This document shows, piece after piece, positions 1 through 5,765 of a DNA stretch of 5,765 bases. The position numbers and the translations under genes are program-made. The notes beneath the pieces are model-generated. The model was not told where the DNA came from, searched no databases, and saw nothing but the letters and a program-made list of their open reading frames with translations. The stretch lies in NCBI GenBank assembly GCA_934271365.1, contig CAKQRI010000058.1, positions 1 through 5,765 of the forward strand, read 5' to 3'. Each line of letters begins with the position of its first letter. The first letter of the stretch is position 1. Origin of the DNA: an uncultured Spirochaetales bacterium (GTDB lineage: Bacteria > Spirochaetota > Spirochaetia > Sphaerochaetales > Sphaerochaetaceae).

Positions 1-820
1 GAACAGCATTGTAGGCATCAAGCCCCTTGTTGATATCCGGAGATCTCCATTCAACTGTAATAGCTCCCCTCTGGTTTACAGAGCCAGAGATATAAGTCAG
101 AGGCTGAGGATAATAATCAACTGAATTCTGAACATATACAGTCTTTCTTGCAACCTCATCGCCATCTATTGAAAGAACAGCTGTGATTGTTTTCTCTTCT
201 GCTGAATTCAGCTTCATAGATGATGAAGAAAGAGGCTCTGGAAGCGTGCTGTCCCCTGAATAATCACCATCATAGTATTTAACAGATGGTGTTACGATAT
301 TGAAATCTGCAAGAACAGATCTGATCTTCGGAAATGAGGAATATACAGTCAATATGCTTTCCTCTAAAACAGGGCTAACCGTGAATGAATTGACTATGAC
401 GCCCTCTTTCAGCTCTGAATATGGAGAATACAGCACAGAGCTATTCGATTGAGTCTGGCTTCCAGCCTTCACTCTGAATACATATCGCATATCCGATGGA
501 TTCGAAAAATACTGGCTTCCAAGCGTGAAGCTATTAGTCTGGGTAATGAATGTTCTGAAATCATTACCAGCAAGATAATCAAGAGCTGTCTGGTATTCAA
601 CTACATAGAAAGTTGCTTTATCTACAGGATCCCATAATATATCTATAGATGGAGAATCCTCACTGTGGTTATTGATAACGGAAGCAATAGCAGGCGCTGC
701 TATTGATGTGACTATAGGCTTAAGCTCTGGTCTGTCTTCGATATCAGGAGATATTGAACATGCTGCTAAAACAATGCTTATAACTCCTAGTGCCAAGTGC
801 TTTATATATTTTTTTACCAT
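1..820 (-). CDS. Putative lipoprotein with fibronectin type III-like domains (partial, C-terminus outside window)
   Basis: The reading frame is open from an ATG at 820 to the left edge, giving 273 visible residues and no stop. The N-terminus is a lipoprotein signal peptide: basic residues (K3, K4, K7), a hydrophobic stretch at about 9-19, and a lipobox Leu18-Ala-Ala-Cys21, so Cys21 should be lipidated after signal peptidase II cleavage. Residues 22-57 look like a flexible linker. From about residue 57 the pattern resembles a fibronectin type III domain: Trp63-Asp-Pro followed by Tyr72 and Tyr76 in a beta-strand alternation. A second such unit appears to begin near residue 246, with Trp258-Arg-Ser-Pro, and is cut by the edge. 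The protein is therefore probably anchored to a membrane and exposed to the periplasm or surface, with a binding or structural role; no enzymatic motif is visible. A good ribosome binding site and promoter precede it. The exact function is unknown to me. Confidence 0.85.
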   Translation of the reverse strand, partial: MVKKYIKHLALGVISIVLAACSISPDIEDRPELKPIVTSIAAPAIASVINNHSEDSPSIDILWDPVDKATFYVVEYQTALDYLAGNDFRTFITQTNSFTLGSQYFSNPSDMRYVFRVKAGSQTQSNSSVLYSPYSELKEGVIVNSFTVSPVLEESILTVYSSFPKIRSVLADFNIVTPSVKYYDGDYSGDSTLPEPLSSSSMKLNSAEEKTITAVLSIDGDEVARKTVYVQNSVDYYPQPLTYISGSVNQRGAITVEWRSPDINKGLDAYNAV

Positions 821-824
821 AAAT

Positions 825-833
825 CTCTTTCCT
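825..833 (-). promoter_or_regulatory. Ribosome binding site of the lipoprotein gene
   Basis: On the minus strand this reads AGGAAAGAG and ends 4 bases before the ATG at 820. It is purine-rich and partly matches Shine-Dalgarno. It supports this start, which also gives a correctly placed lipoprotein signal peptide. Confidence 0.6.
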
Positions 834-844
834 AATCTTGAGTT

Positions 845-873
845 ACTATACAAATTACGCCTATTTTGTTCAA
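845..873 (-). promoter_or_regulatory. Sigma-70-type promoter of the lipoprotein gene
   Basis: The minus strand carries a -35 box TTGAAC (873-868), a 17-base spacer and a -10 box TATAGT (850-845). Both hexamers are close to TTGACA and TATAAT, and the spacing is optimal. The predicted transcript start is near 838, which leaves a leader of about 18 bases holding just the ribosome binding site. It lies downstream of the alaS terminator, so the lipoprotein gene appears to be its own transcription unit. Confidence 0.65.
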
Positions 874-976
874 TAGTCCACTTTTTTTGACTATTAATAT
901 GCATTAATGCTTCTACTAAGAAAAAAATACAAAAACCAAGAATAAGCAAATCAGAGAAATCAGACTAATCTTATGA
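874..976. other. Intergenic A/T-rich spacer with no recognised feature
   Basis: This stretch between the lipoprotein promoter and the alaS terminator is very A-rich on the plus strand. I see no convincing reading frame, RNA gene or repeat in it. It could hold an upstream (UP-type) promoter element, since its A/T tracts sit just upstream of the -35 box, but that is only a possibility. Confidence 0.4.
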
Positions 977-978
977 AT

Positions 979-1014
979 AAAAAAACCTGTCTCCCGACTA
1001 TGAGGAAACAGGTT
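979..1014 (-). terminator. Rho-independent terminator of alaS
   Basis: Read on the minus strand, 1014-984 folds into a 12-base-pair stem (AACCTGTTTCCT against GGGAGACAGGTT, with two G-U pairs) around a 7-base loop. It is followed at once by a run of five T. It starts 21 bases after the alaS stop codon. The plus strand has no T-run on the other side, so it works in one direction only. Confidence 0.9.
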
Positions 1015-1035
1015 CTATAGCTTCTGATAGAACAG

Positions 1036-2835
1036 TTATTTTACAGGCTCAAGTATTGCCTTGATTCTTCTTACACCTGCTGAAGATGACTGCTCTTTGA
1101 CAATCTTGAAATGTCCAAGCTGTGAAGTATGCTCAACATGTGGTCCACCGCAGACTTCCTTTGAGAAATCTCCGATTGAATATACTTTGACCATCTCACC
1201 ATATTTTGCATCAAACTGAGCAGCAGCACCCTGAGCTCTTGCCTCATCAAGCGACATAGTCTCGCATACTACTGGAAGATCCTTCTCAATCTGCTCATTC
1301 ACGAGATCCTCTACCTGCTTGATCTCTTCTTTTGTAAGAGCCTGAGGATGGTTGAAGTCAAATCTGAGTCTTTCTGCTGTGATGTTGGATCCAAGCTGCT
1401 TTACATAACCTCCGAGAACCACAGAGAGTGCCTTATGAAGAAGATGAGTTGCAGTATGGAGTGCAGTTGTTGCTTCGCTATGATCTGCAAGTCCACCTTT
1501 GAACTGCTGCTCTGCACCTGCACGTGAGAGCTCCTGGTGCTTTTCAAATGCAGCCTTGAAGCCTTCTTCGTCTACAGAGAAGCCATGCTCTGCGGCAAGT
1601 TCCTTTGTAAGCTCAATCGGGAAGCCGTAAGTATCATAGAGCTTGAATGCGATTCTGCCTCCGATTACACGGCTGTTACCCTTCATCAGATTTGGAAGCA
1701 TCTTCTCAAATTCCTTCTCGCCCTTTGTCAGAGTAAGACTGAACTTCTCCTCTTCCTTCTTAAGCTCATCAAAGATGAAAGCCCTATGCTCTTCGAGCTC
1801 TGGATATGGCTTTCCATAGAGTGACAGCACAACCTCAGCAAGCCCACCAAGGAATTCACCTTCAATTCCAAGCTTCTTACCATGTCTTACAGCACGTCTG
1901 ATCAGGCGGCGAAGAATATAGCCCTGACCGACATTAGAAGGTGCAACGCCCTTCTGATCTCCAAGAATGAAAACACTTGTCCTGATATGGTCAGAAATGA
2001 TTCTGATTGACATATCATCCTCTTCGTTCTCTCCATATTTCTTTCCACAGAGTGCTTCGATTGCATGTATGATAGGCTGGAATACCTCAATCTCATATAC
2101 AGACTTCTTGCCCTGGAGGACAGCTACAGTACGCTCGATTCCCATTCCGGTATCTATGCACTTTCTGTCCATCTCATAGTACTTTCCATCTTTGTCCTTT
2201 CTGTATCCCATGAATACATCATTCCAGATCTCAAAATACTTACCGCACTTGCAGCCTGGCTTACAGTCTGGACCACACTTCTCACGGCCTGTATCATAGA
2301 ACATCTCTGAGTCAGGACCACAAGGACCGGTCTCTCCTGCAGGACCCCACCAGTTATCTTCTCTAGGCATATAATATATATGGTCCTTAGCAATTCCGAG
2401 AGATTCCCACTTAGCTGCAGCTACCTCATCTCTAGGAACTTCTGCATCACCTTCAAAAACAGTTACAGAGAGCTTATCTGTTGGAATCTCAAGAACCTTA
2501 GTCAGGAACTCGTAGCTGTATTCAATCATCTGCTCCTTGAAATAATCACCAAGAGACCAGTTTCCAAGCATCTCGAAGAATGTTAGATGATGAGGATCGC
2601 CAACACTGTCAATATCTCCGGTTCTGATACACTTCTGGTAATCAGTCAGTCTCTTTCCTGATGGGTGCTCAGCGCCCAGAATATATGGAACTAATGGATG
2701 CATTCCTGCTGTTGTGAACAGGACGGTTGGATCGTTCTCCGGAATAAGGGAAGCTCCTGAAATCTGCTTATGACCCTTTGAGACGAAGAAATCGATATAA
2801 AGCTGTCTCAGCTGATCTGCTGTAATGTCTTTCAT
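1036..2835 (-). CDS. alaS: Alanine--tRNA ligase, short form lacking the C-Ala domain
   Basis: This class II synthetase attaches alanine to tRNA(Ala) in the cytoplasm and hydrolyses mischarged Ser- or Gly-tRNA(Ala). The aminoacylation core is complete: a motif 1 region around residues 35-54, motif 2 FFEMLGNWSLGDYFK at 86-100, and motif 3 with DTGMGIERT at 228-236. The tRNA-recognition middle domain contains the Gly-Tyr-Ile-Leu-Arg-Arg-Leu-Ile-Arg-Arg segment near 305-314. The editing domain has the zinc site HTATH (His460, His464) and Cys562-Gly-Gly-Pro-His566. The protein stops at 599 residues, against about 875 for E. coli AlaS, because the C-terminal dimerisation and tRNA-elbow domain is absent; the tail is intact, so this is the short form and not a broken gene. 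A Cys-rich insert (Cys187, 191, 195, 197) may bind an extra metal ion. The ATG is supported by an AAAAGGAAAA ribosome binding site and a promoter. Confidence 0.98.
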   Translation of the reverse strand: MKDITADQLRQLYIDFFVSKGHKQISGASLIPENDPTVLFTTAGMHPLVPYILGAEHPSGKRLTDYQKCIRTGDIDSVGDPHHLTFFEMLGNWSLGDYFKEQMIEYSYEFLTKVLEIPTDKLSVTVFEGDAEVPRDEVAAAKWESLGIAKDHIYYMPREDNWWGPAGETGPCGPDSEMFYDTGREKCGPDCKPGCKCGKYFEIWNDVFMGYRKDKDGKYYEMDRKCIDTGMGIERTVAVLQGKKSVYEIEVFQPIIHAIEALCGKKYGENEEDDMSIRIISDHIRTSVFILGDQKGVAPSNVGQGYILRRLIRRAVRHGKKLGIEGEFLGGLAEVVLSLYGKPYPELEEHRAFIFDELKKEEEKFSLTLTKGEKEFEKMLPNLMKGNSRVIGGRIAFKLYDTYGFPIELTKELAAEHGFSVDEEGFKAAFEKHQELSRAGAEQQFKGGLADHSEATTALHTATHLLHKALSVVLGGYVKQLGSNITAERLRFDFNHPQALTKEEIKQVEDLVNEQIEKDLPVVCETMSLDEARAQGAAAQFDAKYGEMVKVYSIGDFSKEVCGGPHVEHTSQLGHFKIVKEQSSSAGVRRIKAILEPVK

Positions 2836-2840
2836 CTTTA

Positions 2841-2850
2841 TTTTCCTTTT
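2841..2850 (-). promoter_or_regulatory. Ribosome binding site of alaS
   Basis: The minus strand reads AAAAGGAAAA, with its GGA core ending 8 bases before the ATG at 2835. The spacing is normal and fixes the start, which also gives the expected AlaS N-terminus. Confidence 0.65.
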
Positions 2851-2857
2851 CTGCTAT

Positions 2858-2886
2858 ATCCTAGTATGGTCGTTTTCTTTGGTCAA
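2858..2886 (-). promoter_or_regulatory. Sigma-70-type promoter of alaS, overlapping the upstream stop codon
   Basis: On the minus strand a -35 box TTGACC (2886-2881) and a -10 box TAGGAT (2863-2858) are separated by exactly 17 bases. The predicted transcript start is near 2851, giving a leader of about 16 bases. The TGA stop codon of the dprA-like gene (2885-2883) lies inside the -35 box. alaS can therefore be expressed alone as well as by read-through, since I see no terminator between the two genes. Confidence 0.6.
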
Positions 2887-3809
2887 GAAAAGAGGTCTGG
2901 AGTAAGGTCCGCAAACACTTCTTTATTTCTTTTCCTCTGAGAAGGAAGAATCTTCTTTATATTATCGCACTTCGGTATTTCGAAGGCGCCTTTCTGTGTA
3001 CGGTCAAGGCACCACTTGTAATTAGGATTTCTGGATGCAGCTTTTGATATTGCAACAGGAGAACCCTTTTTTTGGATTCCATCAAATATTGCCCAGCTTG
3101 GTCCTCCATCCTTCTCTTCAGAAAGGAATGCTGCATCTGCAATTCCGGCTATTGTCTTATTGCGGTATACAACATGCCACTTCTCTCTCTTCTGGGAAGG
3201 AGAGAATTCGGAGATGATCAGACCGCGCTTATATATCTCACCCATCAGCTCCATAAGCTGTTCACTAGGGCATTTCGAGACAAATGAAGAAAGAACAGCT
3301 ATTGCAGGACAGCCGCTCTTAAGCGAAGCAGAAAGTGCAAATGCTGAGGTTCCTGTATCCAGAGGTGCAATGACTGCAGTTCTTGGATTCAATGATGCGC
3401 ATCGTACGGCTTTCAGCGTATCTTCCTTTCCCTGAAGTGACGGCATTCCAGTGCCTAGGAATGCAACTTTATACTTAGATAGGAGCTGAGTATCTCCAAG
3501 TGCATAAAGATAATGAACAGGCTCTGTTTTCAGGGATTCTGGAAACAGACTGGATGTATCTGGGATAATGGAATAATCAATGCGTTCCCTATCAAATGCT
3601 TCTCGGACATCTCGCCATATGGAATCAAGAGATTCCCTGGTTAAGCCTGTGATATGGCTGATTGTATCGGAATAAGAAGGAAAAGGAGAAGAGAGATCTG
3701 CACCTGAGGCTTTCAGCGTGCTGTAAGCCAGATCTCTATCCCCAGACAATGCGGCTGTCAATGTCTCATAGGCTTTTGCCTCTTCAGCTATATCAGCAGT
3801 TATGCACAT
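2883..3809 (-). CDS. Divergent DprA/Smf-like (Rossmann-fold DNA-processing) protein
   Basis: DprA proteins bind single-stranded DNA and load RecA during natural transformation; whether this one does is uncertain. From the ATG at 3809 it has 308 residues, shorter than a typical DprA of about 360. Family landmarks can be followed in order: PVHYLYALGD at 97-106 (family P-x-x-LY-x-x-G), VAFLGTGMPS at 115-124 (family VAIVGSR-x-x-S), AIAVLSS near 169-175 (family TIAVLG), GLIISEFSP at 196-204, and YRNKTIAGIADA at 215-226, the best preserved block (family RNRIIAGLSDA). The usual SG-x-A-x-GID block is replaced by APLDTGTS at 148-155. No clear helix-hairpin-helix or C-terminal winged-helix (DML1) domain is visible; the tail is short and basic. 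I chose the ATG at 3809 because GGAGG lies 9 bases upstream. It overlaps the reductase gene by 17 bases, suggesting translational coupling. I leave the symbol blank because the function may have changed. Confidence 0.75.
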   Translation of the reverse strand: MCITADIAEEAKAYETLTAALSGDRDLAYSTLKASGADLSSPFPSYSDTISHITGLTRESLDSIWRDVREAFDRERIDYSIIPDTSSLFPESLKTEPVHYLYALGDTQLLSKYKVAFLGTGMPSLQGKEDTLKAVRCASLNPRTAVIAPLDTGTSAFALSASLKSGCPAIAVLSSFVSKCPSEQLMELMGEIYKRGLIISEFSPSQKREKWHVVYRNKTIAGIADAAFLSEEKDGGPSWAIFDGIQKKGSPVAISKAASRNPNYKWCLDRTQKGAFEIPKCDNIKKILPSQRKRNKEVFADLTPDLFS

Positions 3810-4692
3810 GACGTTTTGCCTCCAGAAGCAATGCAGAGAAATCACAGATAGGTGTGCTTATGCCATTCTTCTGCCCTAACCTTGAGACAGCACCGGCAAA
3901 GTACATATTCTCAGTCTTCCTGTGAGCCAGAAGATCCTGAAGCATGCTTGTCATCCCATGATCCTTTAGCCTGCATAATCTCCTGATCATCTCTTCTATA
4001 TCATCCTGTGTCAGGATTACAGACTCTGACAGGGCAACGCTCTGCACTTCTGAGGCAATCATTTTCACAGCTTTTATGAAGGCTTCGTTATCATGTATTG
4101 AATAATAATCAGCAATCAGTATTGCAGATAATGTATTAAAGCATGTGTTCAGCATGAATTTCCACCACTTTGAGTGGATTATATCGTCTGGAATCTCATA
4201 GTGCTGCCCCGCTCGCTCAAATAAAGATGCAAGCTCTAACACCCTTGCACTCTTCTTGTTATCCTTCTCACCGAATACTATAGTTCCTTCATGAAAGCAT
4301 GTGGTCTCATTTTCACTATGATTTGAGGAAAGATCCGTTATGAATGAGTAGAGAAGCTTCTCTCTGCCGAATCTGGATGAAAGCACTTCTTCTGCCTCAA
4401 TTCCATTCAGGAGAGAAAGAATCACAGTTGAATCCTTGACAAATGGGGCAATCTCATCAAGCACTTCCTCAAGCTGGAAGTTCTTCACAGCAACAATGAT
4501 GATATCAGCCTTCATATCTGCCATTTCAGGTGTAAGCACTCGCAGTTCCAATGGAGTGCCATTGTATATAATGCCTTTCTTATAACGCTCATAGCGTATG
4601 CTATCTGCAATAAGTGCGAAATCTGAAACATTGCAAAGCTTAGCAGCAACTGATAACCCAACAGCGCCTGCACCTATTAATCTAACAACCAT
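3793..4692 (-). CDS. 2-dehydropantoate 2-reductase-like protein (PanE/ApbA family)
   Basis: Members of this family reduce 2-dehydropantoate to pantoate with NADPH in the cytoplasm, on the way to pantothenate and coenzyme A. The 299 residues match the usual length. The N-terminus is a Rossmann nucleotide-binding fold with GAGAVG at 7-12, followed by VAVKNFQ at 67-73 and LLNGIEAEE at 94-102 (Asn96 corresponds to the substrate-binding Asn of the family). The helical C-terminal domain has WWKFMLNTCFNTLSA at 176-190, where Lys178 aligns by my reading with the catalytic Lys. It also has TSMLQDLLAHRKTE at 248-261, with Ser249, Asp253 and the catalytic Glu261. All key residues are therefore present. 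The early GAGAVG requires the ATG at 4692, although no clear Shine-Dalgarno precedes it. Related reductases act on other 2-oxo acids, and no other pan gene is in view, so I do not assign panE firmly. It overlaps the dprA-like gene by 17 bases. Confidence 0.88.
   Translation of the reverse strand: MVVRLIGAGAVGLSVAAKLCNVSDFALIADSIRYERYKKGIIYNGTPLELRVLTPEMADMKADIIIVAVKNFQLEEVLDEIAPFVKDSTVILSLLNGIEAEEVLSSRFGREKLLYSFITDLSSNHSENETTCFHEGTIVFGEKDNKKSARVLELASLFERAGQHYEIPDDIIHSKWWKFMLNTCFNTLSAILIADYYSIHDNEAFIKAVKMIASEVQSVALSESVILTQDDIEEMIRRLCRLKDHGMTSMLQDLLAHRKTENMYFAGAVSRLGQKNGISTPICDFSALLLEAKRHVHNC
3819..3823 (-). promoter_or_regulatory. Strong ribosome binding site that sets the dprA-like start
   Basis: The minus strand reads GGAGG, 9 bases before the ATG at 3809, and lies inside the 3' end of the reductase gene. 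It favours this ATG over an in-frame GTG at 3845, which has no such site and would only add 12 residues unlike the family. Confidence 0.75.
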
Positions 4693-4701
4693 AATGCCGT
4701 T

Positions 4702-4730
4702 ATTTTATTTTATATCGCAGAGATTGAGAA
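4702..4730 (-). promoter_or_regulatory. Possible promoter of the reductase gene
   Basis: The minus strand has TTCTCA (4730-4725), a 17-base spacer and TAAAAT (4707-4702), matching four and five of six consensus positions. Transcription would start only a few bases before the ATG at 4692, giving a nearly leaderless message; that would fit the missing ribosome binding site. A second -10-like TATAAA lies at 4714-4709 but has no good -35 box. A/T-rich sequence produces such matches easily, so this is tentative. Confidence 0.3.
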
Positions 4731-4745
4731 GACATGCATTATCTC

Positions 4746-5702
4746 TCAAACTCCAAGCGCTGTTATAGGGATCACATTGACTCCATCTTCCCTGCAATAT
4801 CCATAAGATGAAAGCCCTGTAATCACAGCGAGGAACGATGCATTTCTGCCTGTAGCATCCTTCATTGCAGAATCTGCCTTATGGAGTGTCTTAGCAGCAT
4901 AATCAATCTCCCCTACACCAAGCTTTATCTCTATTGCACCCCATGAACCATCTGGAGCCTCTATTATGGCATCAACCTCGTTGTCTTTATAATCCTGATA
5001 GTGCAGCAGCCGGGCACCTCTCGCTGATGCATATATTGAAAGATCTCGCTCAACAAGAGACTCAAAGAGGAAACCGAAGGTCTGAAGGTCCTTCATAAGC
5101 ATATCCTGATTCACGCCAAGCAGAGCGGCAGCAATTGCTGGATCTGTGAAATGCCTTTTCTCCATCTGCTTAAGACGAAGAGAAGACCTTATCGAAGGGC
5201 TGAATGGAGGCTGGGGAGATAACAGAAAGAGCCTCGAGAGGATCTGCTGATATGCGTTTATTGTCTCATCTGAGATTTCTCCATTCATATCTCTGATAAT
5301 CATTCTCTTTGATGCTGTAGTGCTCTCATTTCTGGCAAGAGACCGCATGAATCTATTCATCTTAATAAGATCAATAGAAGGAGCAACTCTTGGAATATCC
5401 TCCTGCAGAATTCCATTCACATAGTCAGATGCAAAAGACTGAGCATATTGATACGGCAGGTCCAAGGCCGAAGGCCAACCTCCCCTTACAATGAAATATG
5501 CAAGCTTCTCAATTCCTGGATTATCACAATGGACGACATCCTGGATATTGCTGCTGAATAATGAAATCAATGATATTGCACCAGAAGATTCCCCGGATTC
5601 ATATAATGACATCGTTCTCATATTAAGGAGAGAAATCCTTCCGGTACCCGAATGCATTATCCCCTTCCGCTCTGGGGTTGATGATCCATTGTAAGAGCCC
5701 AT
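4746..5702 (-). pseudogene. N-terminally truncated ATP-binding protein (AAA_14/DUF4143 type), P-loop lost
   Basis: Full-length members have about 400-430 residues: an N-terminal AAA ATPase and a C-terminal DUF4143 domain related to PD-(D/E)xK nucleases. Here only 318 residues remain from the ATG at 5702. Recognisable family sequence starts at GSSTPE (residues 6-11), continues through HSGTGRI (17-23) and the signature MRTMSLYESGESSG (28-41), and then through the helical middle. The C-terminal domain is intact, with Glu214, NEVDAII at 241-247 (Asp244) and GAIEIKLG at 255-262 (Glu258, Lys260), in the order expected for a nuclease-like fold. The Walker A and Walker B segments that should precede GSSTP are missing, an in-frame TAA lies upstream at 5753-5751, and the ATG has no ribosome binding site. 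ATP binding as in the parent family is therefore not expected. The downstream frame has no damage, so the loss may be recent or the fragment may persist for another use. The family's role is poorly defined. Confidence 0.72.
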
Positions 5703-5715
5703 GAATTTTGTAATG

Positions 5716-5765
5716 AAAAAGTCAACGAATAATGTAGCGAGAGAGTCAAGTTAAAAAGTAACGAA
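5716..5765 (+). repeat. Imperfect direct repeats next to the ATPase truncation point
   Basis: On the plus strand, AAAAAGTCAACGAA (5716-5729) recurs as AAAAAGTAACGAA (5753-5765), identical but for one missing base. Between them lies GAGAGAGTCAAG (5739-5750), sharing the AGTCAA core with the first copy. The block directly abuts the place where the ATPase gene loses its homology and runs to the window edge. It could be the subterminal region of a mobile element or simply low-complexity sequence; no transposase is visible. Confidence 0.4.

Noticed and set aside
449..637. Plus-strand 62-codon open frame
   Set aside because: Antisense to the lipoprotein gene, whose frame runs open across it with coherent FN3-like composition.
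672..890. Plus-strand 72-codon open frame across the lipoprotein start and its promoter
   Set aside because: It is antisense to the signal peptide and promoter of a well-supported gene, and the hydrophobic translation comes from the A/T-rich leader.
1537..1824. Plus-strand 95-codon open frame inside alaS
   Set aside because: It lies wholly antisense to a certain gene, has no ribosome binding site and its translation is Leu/Cys-rich with no recognisable domain; it is a shadow.
3160..3435. Plus-strand 91-codon open frame inside the dprA-like gene
   Set aside because: Antisense to a gene with recognisable family motifs and a strong ribosome binding site; no independent support for the frame.
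3807..3845. Extended GTG start at 3845 for the dprA-like gene
   Set aside because: No ribosome binding site precedes it and the 12 added residues resemble nothing in the family; GGAGG is correctly spaced for the ATG at 3809.
4724..4750. Possible terminator between the truncated ATPase gene and the reductase gene
   Set aside because: On the minus strand TTGAGA pairs with TCTCAA around a loop of about 12 bases, but the stem is weak and no T-run follows it.
5701..5753. Short plus-strand frame beginning ATG at 5701
   Set aside because: It encodes only 17 residues of low complexity, has no ribosome binding site and consists of the repeat block.

Overview
The window reads as a piece of a spirochaete chromosome, probably Sphaerochaetaceae or a Treponema-like relative. 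The main reason is the alanyl-tRNA synthetase: at 599 residues it ends just after the editing domain and lacks the C-terminal (C-Ala) domain, a short form I associate with spirochaetes. A lipoprotein with fibronectin-III-like repeats also fits. The assignment is inference; no database was searched.

Every gene I can support lies on the minus strand, so transcription runs from high to low coordinates. In that order: (1) 5765-5703, a short A-rich stretch with imperfect direct repeats. (2) 5702-4746, an N-terminally truncated ATP-binding protein of the AAA_14/DUF4143 type that has lost its P-loop. (3) 4692-3793, a 2-dehydropantoate 2-reductase-like protein (PanE/ApbA family). (4) 3809-2883, a divergent DprA/Smf-like protein whose start overlaps the end of the reductase gene by 17 bases. 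(5) 2835-1036, alaS, with its own promoter and a strong intrinsic terminator. (6) 820-1, the first 273 residues of a lipoprotein with its own promoter, running off the left edge.

The reductase and dprA-like genes are probably co-transcribed and translationally coupled. The alaS promoter is unusually placed: its -35 box contains the dprA-like stop codon. The terminator after alaS and the consensus-like promoter before the lipoprotein gene separate those two units. The genes do not form an obvious pathway: tRNA charging, a CoA-precursor-type reductase, a DNA-processing-type protein and a surface lipoprotein.

Most of the window is ordinary housekeeping or accessory sequence. I see no CRISPR array, tRNA, rRNA, riboswitch or complete mobile element, and no convincing sign of a new multi-gene system. 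The points most worth checking are the decayed canonical motifs of the DprA-like protein, the truncation point of the ATPase with the repeats beside it, and the Cys cluster plus missing C-Ala domain of AlaS.
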